From JAPOXK01 sp965220315 (GTDB taxonomy: Bacteria > Chloroflexota > Dehalococcoidia > Bin125), in NCBI GenBank assembly GCA_965220315.1, contig CBDCPP010000002.1, forward strand, positions 806,001 through 870,000: DNA of 64,000 nucleotides. The letters are read 5' to 3'. Numbering within the stretch: the stretch's first letter is position 1; the number at the start of each line of letters is the position of its first letter. A program made the translations under genes and the position numbers. The notes under the pieces were generated by a model, which did not search any database, was not told where the DNA came from, and was given only the letters and a program-made list of their open reading frames with translations. Positions 53,451 through 60,841 of this stretch are shown here, piece by piece.

Positions 53451-54689
53451 TTAGGGTGCCGCGCTTGAGCCGGCCAGATCGAGCAGCAATCGCAGGATCG
53501 CCGTCAACGAGTGCTCCCGACCGGCGGGTGCGAAGTATTCGCGTGTGCTGTGGAGATCGCCGCTGCGGCCGCCCCAGCCCAGGGCGATCGCTGGCACCCC
53601 CGCCGCCATCGCGGCGTTCGCGTCGGTCGACGCCGCCGCGAGTTCCGGCTCGAAACCCTCTGCCTCCAGTGCTTGGAGCGCCGCCTGCACTAACGGGACC
53701 TCTGACGGCGTCATCCCTGCCGGTCGGCGGCCCAGTACTTCGATCGCAAACTCGCCGTTGATCCCTTCTCCCACACGAGAGTGTGCTGTTTCCTTCTCGT
53801 GCGCCTGCGTGACTGCGGTGCGCAGGCCCATTTCGAGTGCATTCAATGCCGCTGCTGATTCGCTTCGCAGGTCGACTTCCATCCGTGCCGACTCCGGAAT
53901 CGCGTTCACCGCTCGTCCTGCCTCTATCCGGCCGATGTTCACGGTGGCCTTGGATTCGCTCGGTGCCGTCAGCATCGCGATCCGATCAGCGGCTGCGGCC
54001 AGCGTGTGCGCAGGATTGTATCGGCCGAAGTCCTCCCATGCATGTCCACCTGGTCCGCTGAATTCCACCGCGAACCGGCGACTCCCTACTCCTCTATGCA
54101 CGATCTCATTGGGGTGGGGATGGTCGATCGTGACGAAGGCGCTCACGGCTTTGGCATTCCTTTGGCTGAAGAAATGCTGTGCGCCTCGCAGGTTGCCTCG
54201 CCCTTCTTCGCCCACTGTCGCAACGAACTCGATTTCTTGCTCGGTCTGGATCCCACTCACCGCCAGCGCCTGCGCCACCGCAATCACCGCTGCTAAGCCG
54301 GCGGCGTCATCGGTGATGCCTGGCCCGTGCAATTCCCCGTCTGGCACGACTGTGCGGTTGCGGTACGGTGACCGCTCTCCTGCCCGCACTACTCGCAGTG
54401 GTTGGTCGGCGTCAAAAACCGTGTCTAGGTGTGCGGACAACACTACGCGTCCACTCACTGCGCCGCTGCCGGGCCGCCTGGCGATCACATTACCAACAGC
54501 GTCCGTGGCGACGGCACAGCCTGCGCCGCGCAGCCAGTGCCCTACCGCTTCACCCCGCGCGCGCTCTGCTCCCGTGGGCGCTGCGATCTCACACAACTCG
54601 ATCTGCAACGCGGTCACGCCGTTCCCATTCGCGCGGAGGTGATCGAACGCAGCGGCTTCAGAAGTCGCGGCTGCGCATGTCGTGCTCAC
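53451..54689 (-). CDS. M20 family metallopeptidase
   Basis: 412 aa. Zinc ligands and catalytic residues are visible as H87-x-D89 (SAHLDTV), D127 in GITDDAAGL and the E-E pair in ATVGEEGRGN. A dimerisation lid domain (FSGPGGHAWEDFGRYNPAH) follows. It resembles the peptidase T / M20 dipeptidase group; substrate unknown. The start overlaps the peroxiredoxin stop by 4 bases. Confidence 0.92.
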   Translation of the reverse strand: MSTTCAAATSEAAAFDHLRANGNGVTALQIELCEIAAPTGAERARGEAVGHWLRGAGCAVATDAVGNVIARRPGSGAVSGRVVLSAHLDTVFDADQPLRVVRAGERSPYRNRTVVPDGELHGPGITDDAAGLAAVIAVAQALAVSGIQTEQEIEFVATVGEEGRGNLRGAQHFFSQRNAKAVSAFVTIDHPHPNEIVHRGVGSRRFAVEFSGPGGHAWEDFGRYNPAHTLAAAADRIAMLTAPSESKATVNIGRIEAGRAVNAIPESARMEVDLRSESAAALNALEMGLRTAVTQAHEKETAHSRVGEGINGEFAIEVLGRRPAGMTPSEVPLVQAALQALEAEGFEPELAAASTDANAAMAAGVPAIALGWGGRSGDLHSTREYFAPAGREHSLTAILRLLLDLAGSSAAP

Positions 54690-55156
54690 GACGTGTCCAG
54701 TCCCAGAGCCGCGAAGACGGCTGCGTACTGGCTGGGATTGGCGGGGTTGTAGTGTGGGATCGCCGCCACGATCCGCCCCGCTCGGTCGCTGACGAATACG
54801 GCACGCGTAGAGCGCCCTGTGGTTTCGTCGGCGACGCCGAACGCGCGCGCGCCTTCCAAGTTCGAGTCCGCCAGCAGTGGAAACGTGAAGTGCTTCTCTT
54901 TGCTGAACGACGCGTGGCTCTCCATGCTGTCGCTGCTAATGGCGACGAGTCGCGCGCCACATTGCTCAATGAGCTCGAGGTCGGCGCCCAATCCACTGAG
55001 CTGGGCGGTACAGGTCGGTGTCCCGTCCTCGACGTAAAAGGCGATCACCAAGGAGTGGCCGTTGCGGATCTCTTCGAGCCCTAGACGGCCATCCGGTCCT
55101 TCTAGCGTGACCTCTGGCAGGCGCGCGCCGGCTTGTAGTGGCTCCTGGACCATCAA
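54686..55156 (-). CDS. Peroxiredoxin, AhpC/TSA family
   Basis: 156 aa thioredoxin fold. The peroxidatic Cys49 is in DGTPTCTAQL, close to the BCP/PrxQ TPxCT motif with T46. The BCP resolving Cys five residues later is missing; the only other Cys is C66. It may work as a 1-Cys enzyme. It overlaps the M20 gene and the upstream MidA-type gene by 4 bases each, forming a coupled three-gene unit. Confidence 0.9.
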   Translation of the reverse strand: MMVQEPLQAGARLPEVTLEGPDGRLGLEEIRNGHSLVIAFYVEDGTPTCTAQLSGLGADLELIEQCGARLVAISSDSMESHASFSKEKHFTFPLLADSNLEGARAFGVADETTGRSTRAVFVSDRAGRIVAAIPHYNPANPSQYAAVFAALGLDTS

Positions 55157-56310
55157 TGCAACCCCTCCGGTGCCCGCTCGAGACTGCGGCTGAACGCCAT
55201 CACCTGGATCCGTCCGAGTCCCTCGGGGTCCGTCAAGACCTCGACCGCGCGCCGCCGGCTCAGCTCCACCTCGAGCGCTGCCTCCCGCGCCCGCAAATCC
55301 GGCGACCCCGTCGCGCCCAATTCGCTGAGGAACTGAGCCTGTGAGCGGATCGGAAGTGGCGTCAGGCCATGTTCGCCCGCTGCCCTCGCCACGGCCTCGA
55401 TGTCGATGTGGCAGCTCATATCCTGATCGCCAATCCGTACGTACGGGTTGCTCCCTGGTGTGTGCCGGTAGTAGGTGAGCAAGGTTCCTTCACGGCGCCA
55501 CGGAGCATAGAGTTGCTCGCGCTCATAGCCGTAATCGAGAAGCAGCAGGAGCCCTTGGTCGAGCGAGTCCGCAAGCTCACCGACGATCTGTGATACGGCG
55601 GGGGATACCTCCACCACTTGTCCATCGCGCGGCGCGGTTGTTGCCAGTGGCTCCAGCAAGGACGCGCAACTCGGGACTCCCCCGTGATCGATAAAGCCGC
55701 CGCTCTCATCCAAGCTCACGTAGAGTTCCTCCCAACGCCCCTGCCGCCAGCGCAGCCGGTGGACCGGTTGTGCGTCCAGTAGTTCGTTGGCAAAGAGCAG
55801 TCCTTCCAGCGGAGCGCGGAGGTCGTCCAGCCACGATACGCGCTCTCCCAAGGGCGCTAGCCGCCGCTGCTGCCGCCTCGCCGTCGCTGACGACGGCTCC
55901 ACGAGCTCGAAGCGAAGCGCTGCTGCGAAGTCGGGGCGCCGCGCCGCTGCCCATGTCGCGATACCCTCCACCAAGGATCCTGTTCCTGGGCCCACCTCGC
56001 GCAGTACGAATGAATCCGTACTGCCGGATAGCTCCCATAGCCGCGCTGCGAGCGTTGCCACTGCGTAGGAGAAAAGCGGGTGCACCTCGGAGCTCGTCAG
56101 GTAGTCGCCATCACGTCCCACGGTGGGTGCATCGCGCTGGTAGTAACCCAAAGATTCGTCGTACAACGCGGCCTCCATGAAGGCCGCGAAGGTTAGAGGT
56201 CCTTCATCGCGGATCCGCTGCGCGATCGTCTGCGCCAGCGGGGTCGCTGCGGCCGCTGGGAGCCGAAATGGGTCGGGAGAAGAGCGCTCGGATGCGACGG
56301 CTACCACCAC
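55153..56310 (-). CDS. SAM-dependent methyltransferase, MidA/NDUFAF7 family
   Basis: 385 aa, DUF185. GYYQRDAPTVGRDGDYLTSSEVHPLF and LREVGPGTGSL (motif I) are diagnostic, followed by FELVEPS and LFANELLDAQPVHRL. Eukaryotic homologues methylate an arginine of complex I; the bacterial target is not established. The GTG start is only 4 bases from a TATAAT box (56314-56319), so the mRNA may be leaderless or the true start may lie further in. It is divergent from the ModE-like gene. Confidence 0.88.
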   Translation of the reverse strand: MVVAVASERSSPDPFRLPAAAATPLAQTIAQRIRDEGPLTFAAFMEAALYDESLGYYQRDAPTVGRDGDYLTSSEVHPLFSYAVATLAARLWELSGSTDSFVLREVGPGTGSLVEGIATWAAARRPDFAAALRFELVEPSSATARRQQRRLAPLGERVSWLDDLRAPLEGLLFANELLDAQPVHRLRWRQGRWEELYVSLDESGGFIDHGGVPSCASLLEPLATTAPRDGQVVEVSPAVSQIVGELADSLDQGLLLLLDYGYEREQLYAPWRREGTLLTYYRHTPGSNPYVRIGDQDMSCHIDIEAVARAAGEHGLTPLPIRSQAQFLSELGATGSPDLRAREAALEVELSRRRAVEVLTDPEGLGRIQVMAFSRSLERAPEGLH

Positions 56311-56313
56311 TCG

Positions 56314-56319
56314 ATTATA
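56314..56319 (-). promoter_or_regulatory. Candidate -10 box before MidA-type gene
   Basis: TATAAT on the minus strand, 4 bases from the GTG start. No good -35 hexamer is visible. It suggests a very short or absent leader. Confidence 0.35.
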
Positions 56320-56389
56320 CGGACACGCTCGACGACCTCGCTGCTACGATCGCCTCCCGCGCGACACGTAAGAACTTTGGAGGAAAGCT

Positions 56390-56791
56390 GTGGGGGGAGC
56401 GATGGAACCGCACTGCAAGCTCTGGTTGGAAGAGGATGGCAAGATCGCCATGAGTGACTATCGCCTGCAACTCCTTCAATGCGTCGATGAGACGGGGTCA
56501 CTCGCGGCCGCAGCAAAGCAGATGGGCCTGAGCTACCGACGTGCTTGGGGCAAGATCCGCGAAATTGAAAAGCGTCTGGGCCTGCAACTCGTCGCGAGCG
56601 TCAGCGGCGGCGCCGACGGTGGCAGCTCCCAGCTTACTCCCGAGGGCGCCGACGTCATCCGCTGCTACCAACGCTTCAGCGCGCGCGCGCGCGAAGCGGT
56701 AGCTCAGTCGTACCGAGTGGAATTCAGCCGGTGGCCGGCCGCACTTCCAGCCAGCGTCGCCAAGCATCGATCAGGGGCGGCTTGCGAGTGA
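56390..56791 (+). CDS. ModE-like HTH regulator (DNA-binding domain only)
   Basis: 133 aa. After a short lead (LWLEEDGKIAMSDYRLQLLQ) comes the winged helix of the ModE/LysR-like type, with SLAAAAKQMGLSYRRAWGKI and EKRLGLQLV; the Q-L-T-P-E-G strand follows. The molybdate-binding MopI domains of full ModE are absent. GTG 56390 is preferred because GGAGGA lies 5 bases before it; ATG 56402 is the alternative. It may control molybdenum or tungsten genes in the window. The 3' end overlaps the convergent GDPD-like gene by 68 bases. Confidence 0.87.
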   Translation: MGGAMEPHCKLWLEEDGKIAMSDYRLQLLQCVDETGSLAAAAKQMGLSYRRAWGKIREIEKRLGLQLVASVSGGADGGSSQLTPEGADVIRCYQRFSARAREAVAQSYRVEFSRWPAALPASVAKHRSGAACE

Positions 56792-57368
56792 TCAGCCCCA
56801 CGGGTCCTGCCTCCATGAAGCGGAAACCGTCGGCGTAGTCGTTGACGTGCCAGATGAGCGGTCGTAGTCCTGCCTGGCGGATCGCATCCAGGGACTCGGA
56901 ATTCGCCAAGCGACGGGGCAAGGATGCTCCCGCGCCACCTTGTCCTCTGGCGGCTCGCTCCAGGTAGGACGTCAGCCGCGTCCGGCCACTCCGGTGCTGC
57001 GGAATCCCGTAGAACCCCCGAATTTCCGGTCCCACTTCAGCCAGCCGATCGATCACTTCCCAGTGCTGGCAGGAGGCAATCGCCCCTTCCGCCAGGTCTA
57101 GCCGCCGCATTTCCGTGACCACCTCCTCGACGAACGACGGGTCGGACTCTTTGAAATCCAGGTAGAGACGGCCGGGTAGGCGGTAATCCTCGGCAAGCTG
57201 CTCTAGCCAGAGTCGGCGCAGGCGCAGGCGCAGGCGCAGGCGTGGCAGCCTGTGTCGCTCTGTCAGGAGCGAGAGGCCCAAGACGAGGGCGTCATGCCGG
57301 AGTTCCGGCCGTATGCCCTGCTGCAGGTCTACTTCGAAGTAGTCTGCAGCCCGGCATTGCAACGCCAC
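56724..57368 (-). CDS. GDPD-fold protein, N-terminus atypical or degraded
   Basis: 214 aa from GTG 57368. The core matches glycerophosphodiester phosphodiesterases: YFEVDLQ (metal Glu/Asp), ELRHDALVLG, LYLDFKES, and the late LIWHVND and GLITRKP. The N-terminal strand with the catalytic HR motif is missing from any standard start. The same frame stays open for more than 34 codons upstream and encodes LIFRRAHEPRRRL, where family members have HRGAHEP, so the first His reads Phe. A five-fold CGCAGG-type hexamer repeat encodes an Arg/Leu run near 57216-57244. It may be inactive, or use a non-standard start. Confidence 0.7.
   Translation of the reverse strand: MALQCRAADYFEVDLQQGIRPELRHDALVLGLSLLTERHRLPRLRLRLRLRRLWLEQLAEDYRLPGRLYLDFKESDPSFVEEVVTEMRRLDLAEGAIASCQHWEVIDRLAEVGPEIRGFYGIPQHRSGRTRLTSYLERAARGQGGAGASLPRRLANSESLDAIRQAGLRPLIWHVNDYADGFRFMEAGPVGLITRKPPLIDAWRRWLEVRPATG
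57216..57244. repeat. Hexanucleotide microsatellite in GDPD-like gene
   Basis: About five tandem copies of GGCGCA (last copy imperfect) encode alternating Arg and Leu on the minus strand. In-frame slippage would change length by two residues per unit. Confidence 0.8.
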
Positions 57369-57489
57369 CGAAAGCCGTCGCCGCGGCTCGTGCGCCCGGC
57401 GGAAGATCAGCCAGGGCTCTGTCCCGTCAGCTGTCGGCTTGGTCAGTGTGCTTCCAAGTCCGTAGTTCAGACGTAAAAAAGCTCGGGCA

Positions 57490-57523
57490 CAAGAAAGCCG
57501 CTTCGCAAGAAGCGGCTTTCTTG
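57490..57523 (-). terminator. Terminator of yjbQ-like gene
   Basis: A perfect 15-bp stem (57490-57504 with 57509-57523) with a GCAA tetraloop lies 21 bases after the gene end. On the minus strand a T6 run follows at 57475-57480, nine bases beyond the stem. Confidence 0.8.
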
Positions 57524-57543
57524 CAATCTCTCATCACCAGTGG

Positions 57544-58068
57544 CTAGTTGCCGGGGATGCCAAGGATATTCACCGTTACGCGGCGATCTCGTGGATGGTC
57601 TAGTTCGATCAGGAAAATGCTCTGCCATTCTCCGAGCTGGAGCGCTCCGTTCACTAGGGGTACCGTTTCGCTCGTGCTCAGCATCAGATGCTGACAGTGG
57701 CTGTGACCGTTGGGAGACTCGTCGGGATGCATGTTTACGGTCCGCACGCTGAAGTCATTGTGGCGGTAGTCCGCCCCCGGCGGCGCGAGGCGCTCCAGCA
57801 TCGCACACATATCTTCAATGAGCAGCGGCTCATGCTCCTGCAGACGGATCGCCGCTGTGGTGTGGTTTGAGAAGATAGTGACCTGGCCCCACCAGAGGCC
57901 AGAATCCCGGACCAGCTCCCTCACATCTTCGGTAATATCTTTGAAGCAAGGACCTTGGCCGGTCCGGTACTCTAGATCCTGCTGCCAGAAGGTAAAGGAC
58001 TTGCTGCTTGGTATGTGTCGGGCAACCCCCCCGCCGGTTGACGCTACGGGCGCGGAAGCAATCAACAT
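57544..58068 (-). CDS. YjbQ/UPF0047 family protein
   Basis: 174 aa. The core VTIFSNHTTAAIRLQEHEP, the helix LLIEDMCAMLERLAPP and the C-terminal NGHSHCQHLMLSTSETVPLVNG and LGEWQSIFLIELDHPRDRRV match the family. The last contains the conserved His-rich site and GxWQ motif. Some members show weak thiamine-phosphate synthase activity; the physiological role is unclear. ATG 58068 with AGGTGG upstream is chosen over a long upstream extension. Confidence 0.9.
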   Translation of the reverse strand: MLIASAPVASTGGGVARHIPSSKSFTFWQQDLEYRTGQGPCFKDITEDVRELVRDSGLWWGQVTIFSNHTTAAIRLQEHEPLLIEDMCAMLERLAPPGADYRHNDFSVRTVNMHPDESPNGHSHCQHLMLSTSETVPLVNGALQLGEWQSIFLIELDHPRDRRVTVNILGIPGN

Positions 58069-58356
58069 GATGTCCCACCTGACCGGATCGGAATAATGCT
58101 TAATGATTGAAGATATTGGGAACGATTCCGATCGCGGGCATACTACATCGCTAGCGATTGGTGGGGCACAGTTCCGGTGCCGACTTTGCAGAATGTCGGT
58201 GACATAATTTTGTTTCACCAGTGAACAGCCTGTGTCTCCCATACACGATGGCGCGCAAATTCGAGAGGTGTACGCTCGGATCGAATCCGTGATCCTGCAC
58301 CGTCGAAAGCCTCTCGGCACTTGTCTGCTGTGGATAGGGGTTTGCTGATCGGCTCA
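58069..58356. other. Divergent intergenic region, AT-richer
   Basis: About 290 bp between the yjbQ-like and GltD-like starts, lower in GC than its surroundings. No gene is supported. It contains the 13-mer ACGATTCCGATCG at 58122-58134, also present just before tupA, and a GTGA-N12-TCAC dyad (GTGACATAATTTTGTTTCAC) near 58199. Promoters for both genes probably lie here, but I cannot place them firmly. Confidence 0.45.
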
Positions 58357-59910
58357 ATGCCCCCAGAGGGTGACGATAGTCTGCCGCGCCCTCACACTGG
58401 GCGCTCTCGCAAGCGTGGCCTAGGCGCGAGTCGGTATGCCTCGGCGGCGAAGCCCGTAGGGACCGAAGATCCCACCCCTCGTTTGACGACAGTTGATCGC
58501 AAAGCTCGGCTTCGCATCCCTCCGCATCACGTCACTAAGCAGACCCCGTATGAGCGGGTCTATAACTGGGACGAAGTCTTCCATGGCTACACGCCCGCGC
58601 CAGCCATGTTTGAAGCGCAGCGCTGCATTCAGTGTCCCGCCGCGCCCTGTATCAAGGCATGCCCGGTCCATAACGATATCCCTGCTGCTCTCTGGAAACT
58701 CGAAAGTGGTCGCATCGCTGAGTCCGCCGCGATCTTCCGTGCCACGAGCAACATGCCAGAGCTCTGTGGCCGTCTCTGCCCACAGGAGAGCCTCTGCGAG
58801 GGATCCTGTGTCGTAGGGAAGAATGCCAAGCCCGTTGCCATCGGCAAGCTTGAAGCCTTTGTCGCCGACTGGGACCGTTCCCAGCGAAGTGGCTTTCCGG
58901 TCCGCCGTCCTACCCAAGAGAGCAGTGCACGCGTTGCCGTGGTAGGCAGCGGGCCAGCCGGGCTGGCTGTCGCAGAGGAGCTGCGGGCCTCCGGCCACGC
59001 CGTCACGATCTTTGATGCCTGGCCTCTGGCGGGTGGTCTGCTTCGTTACGGTATTCCCAATTTCAAGACCGCGAAGTCGATTGTGGACGAGAAGATCGAC
59101 GCGCTACTCCAGGCGGGGATCGAGTTTCGCTGCAATACGCGGGTCGGGATCGACATCGCCTGGCGCGAGCTGGCCACTTACGATGCCGTCTTCATCGCTC
59201 ACGGTGCCGGGTTGGGCAGACGCCTGCGTCAGAAGGGCGAGGAGCTGGTAAACGTCTATATTGCCACCGAGTTTCTTGTGCGAACCAATCTCCCCGAGAC
59301 AGCGCTGCCGGCTGGCATGCACGGCTGTCCCCGGTTGGGGGATCACGTGGTGGTGGTGGGAGGCGGCGACACCTCCATGGATTGCGTCCGGTCCGCTATC
59401 CGCCTCGGCGCCGGGCAGGTGACCTTGCTCTACCGTCGCACAGAGGCCGAGATGATCGGTCGTGAGGAAGAGCGGCGGCACGCGCGGGAAGAAGGTGTCC
59501 GTTTCGAGTATCTGGCGACTCCCGTCGAGATTCTTGGTCGAGACGGTGTTGTCACGGGCCTGGAGTGCATGCGGATGGAGCTTGGCGAACCGGACGACGA
59601 TGGCAGGCGCTGGCCCGTTCCAATCGAAGGCTCCGAGTTCGTTCTTGAGGCTGACACAGTCGTCATTGCGGTCGGCTACGACGTGGGGCAGGAGTTCCTT
59701 GGGCCCGAGAGCGAGATCGATGTGGACGACTGGGGCCGTATCGTCACCGACGAAGAGGGCCGCACTTCTCGCGGTGGCGTTTTTGCCGCCGGGGATAATG
59801 TGCGTGGCGCGGACCTTGTCGTGACCGCTCTGGCCGACGCAAGACGGACAGTGCTGGCCATCGAATCCCACATCGCTGCGGTTCTTGCCCGACGCGGTCG
59901 CGCCGGATAA
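58357..59910 (+). CDS. GltD-like FAD/Fe-S oxidoreductase
   Basis: 517 aa. An N-terminal region with two cysteine clusters (CIQCPAAPCIKACP; ELCGRLCPQESLCEGSC) is followed by an FAD fold (VVGSGPAGLAVAEEL) and an NADPH fold (VVVGGGDTSMDC), ending with GVFAAGDNVRGADLV. This is the glutamate synthase small subunit / PreT / NfnB-like electron-input family. No glutamate synthase large subunit is nearby, so it may serve another partner or be a stand-alone flavin electron-transfer protein. ATG 58357 is chosen; an in-frame TTG at 58321 is possible. Confidence 0.9.
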   Translation: MPPEGDDSLPRPHTGRSRKRGLGASRYASAAKPVGTEDPTPRLTTVDRKARLRIPPHHVTKQTPYERVYNWDEVFHGYTPAPAMFEAQRCIQCPAAPCIKACPVHNDIPAALWKLESGRIAESAAIFRATSNMPELCGRLCPQESLCEGSCVVGKNAKPVAIGKLEAFVADWDRSQRSGFPVRRPTQESSARVAVVGSGPAGLAVAEELRASGHAVTIFDAWPLAGGLLRYGIPNFKTAKSIVDEKIDALLQAGIEFRCNTRVGIDIAWRELATYDAVFIAHGAGLGRRLRQKGEELVNVYIATEFLVRTNLPETALPAGMHGCPRLGDHVVVVGGGDTSMDCVRSAIRLGAGQVTLLYRRTEAEMIGREEERRHAREEGVRFEYLATPVEILGRDGVVTGLECMRMELGEPDDDGRRWPVPIEGSEFVLEADTVVIAVGYDVGQEFLGPESEIDVDDWGRIVTDEEGRTSRGGVFAAGDNVRGADLVVTALADARRTVLAIESHIAAVLARRGRAG

Positions 59911-59954
59911 TTCCTCACCCAACCAGAGCGCGGCCGGCTAGTTGGCCGGACCCG

Positions 59955-60767
59955 CTACCATTCCGCCGCTGTAAGCAGGATCCCGGAGAGCTGCTCCACG
60001 AGGGCAAATAGCGCGCCGCTCAAGCTAAAGTCGTCGGCTTGCAAGATGACTCGCCCACCGCTCGGGTTACGGATCGTGATCTCCCAAAGGGAACAGCCGC
60101 CGCACCCCGTCACTGCTGAGGCGGGCCAGCGGCGGTAGAAGTCGTTATCATGCATTAACCGGTCGACCGTGGCGAGCGCTGTGCTATCGACGGTAAACGC
60201 TTGCTCTGTGCCGCCAGCCTGGCCAATGGTGCCGGTACCGGTTGCGTCGAATTGCATGGTCTGTGCCAGGCCAAGCGCGGCCACGCTGCGGCTGAAGAGA
60301 ACTTCCCAGGTGGCCGGCAGTGATTCCGGCTCGGGCGAGCTGAGAAGTGGCGCGAGCGGCTGTGTCCAGAGGCCGTCTTGGGTCGAGTGCACGAAATACA
60401 CGCTGCCCCTCTCGAGCTGGATCAGCGACGTGACCCTGGTCGGCAAGCCTTCTCGCCAGCTTCGCCACTCCTGTGTTGCTGCGACGTATTGCCAGACCAT
60501 GGTCACGTGCGCCCGCACGTCAGTGAGGGCATCCGGTAGCGACAGTGTCAGTCCCATATAGGACACGTGGTTCCAGCCCGCGAACAATTGGACTACCGGT
60601 GCGGAAGACAGCTCTCGGTCGGAGTTTGATTCAGAGCTAGGATCGTGCGCCGCCACGGTAGCCCAGCCGGCGGTAGCTGCTGCGGCCAACACCGCGAGAG
60701 CAACGATAATCCGTCCAATGGAACTGAGCGGTTGGGAGGAAAGGGCAAGGGCCAAAGGGCGTGCCAT
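59955..60767 (-). CDS. Secreted protein with VW-Y/W C-terminal-type domain
   Basis: 270 aa. A signal peptide or anchor (about 17-40) precedes a domain at about 55-140 reading FAGWNHVSYMG ... VTMVWQYVAATQEWRSW ... GSVYFVHS. This resembles the C-terminal domain of the LRR and spondin-N-like proteins (VWKYN-x3-RAWD ... GDILWIV). The remaining C-terminal half contains a CGGC pair and a W-E-I-T-I-R strand and is not recognised. It may be surface-exposed. Function unknown. Confidence 0.75.
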   Translation of the reverse strand: MARPLALALSSQPLSSIGRIIVALAVLAAAATAGWATVAAHDPSSESNSDRELSSAPVVQLFAGWNHVSYMGLTLSLPDALTDVRAHVTMVWQYVAATQEWRSWREGLPTRVTSLIQLERGSVYFVHSTQDGLWTQPLAPLLSSPEPESLPATWEVLFSRSVAALGLAQTMQFDATGTGTIGQAGGTEQAFTVDSTALATVDRLMHDNDFYRRWPASAVTGCGGCSLWEITIRNPSGGRVILQADDFSLSGALFALVEQLSGILLTAAEW

Positions 60768-60841
60768 GGGGCCCGTTTCTCAAGGCCCGCCACAAACCCA
60801 ACCGTAGCGTAGCTGCTCTGTACGTTAGTCGCCGCGCCGCT

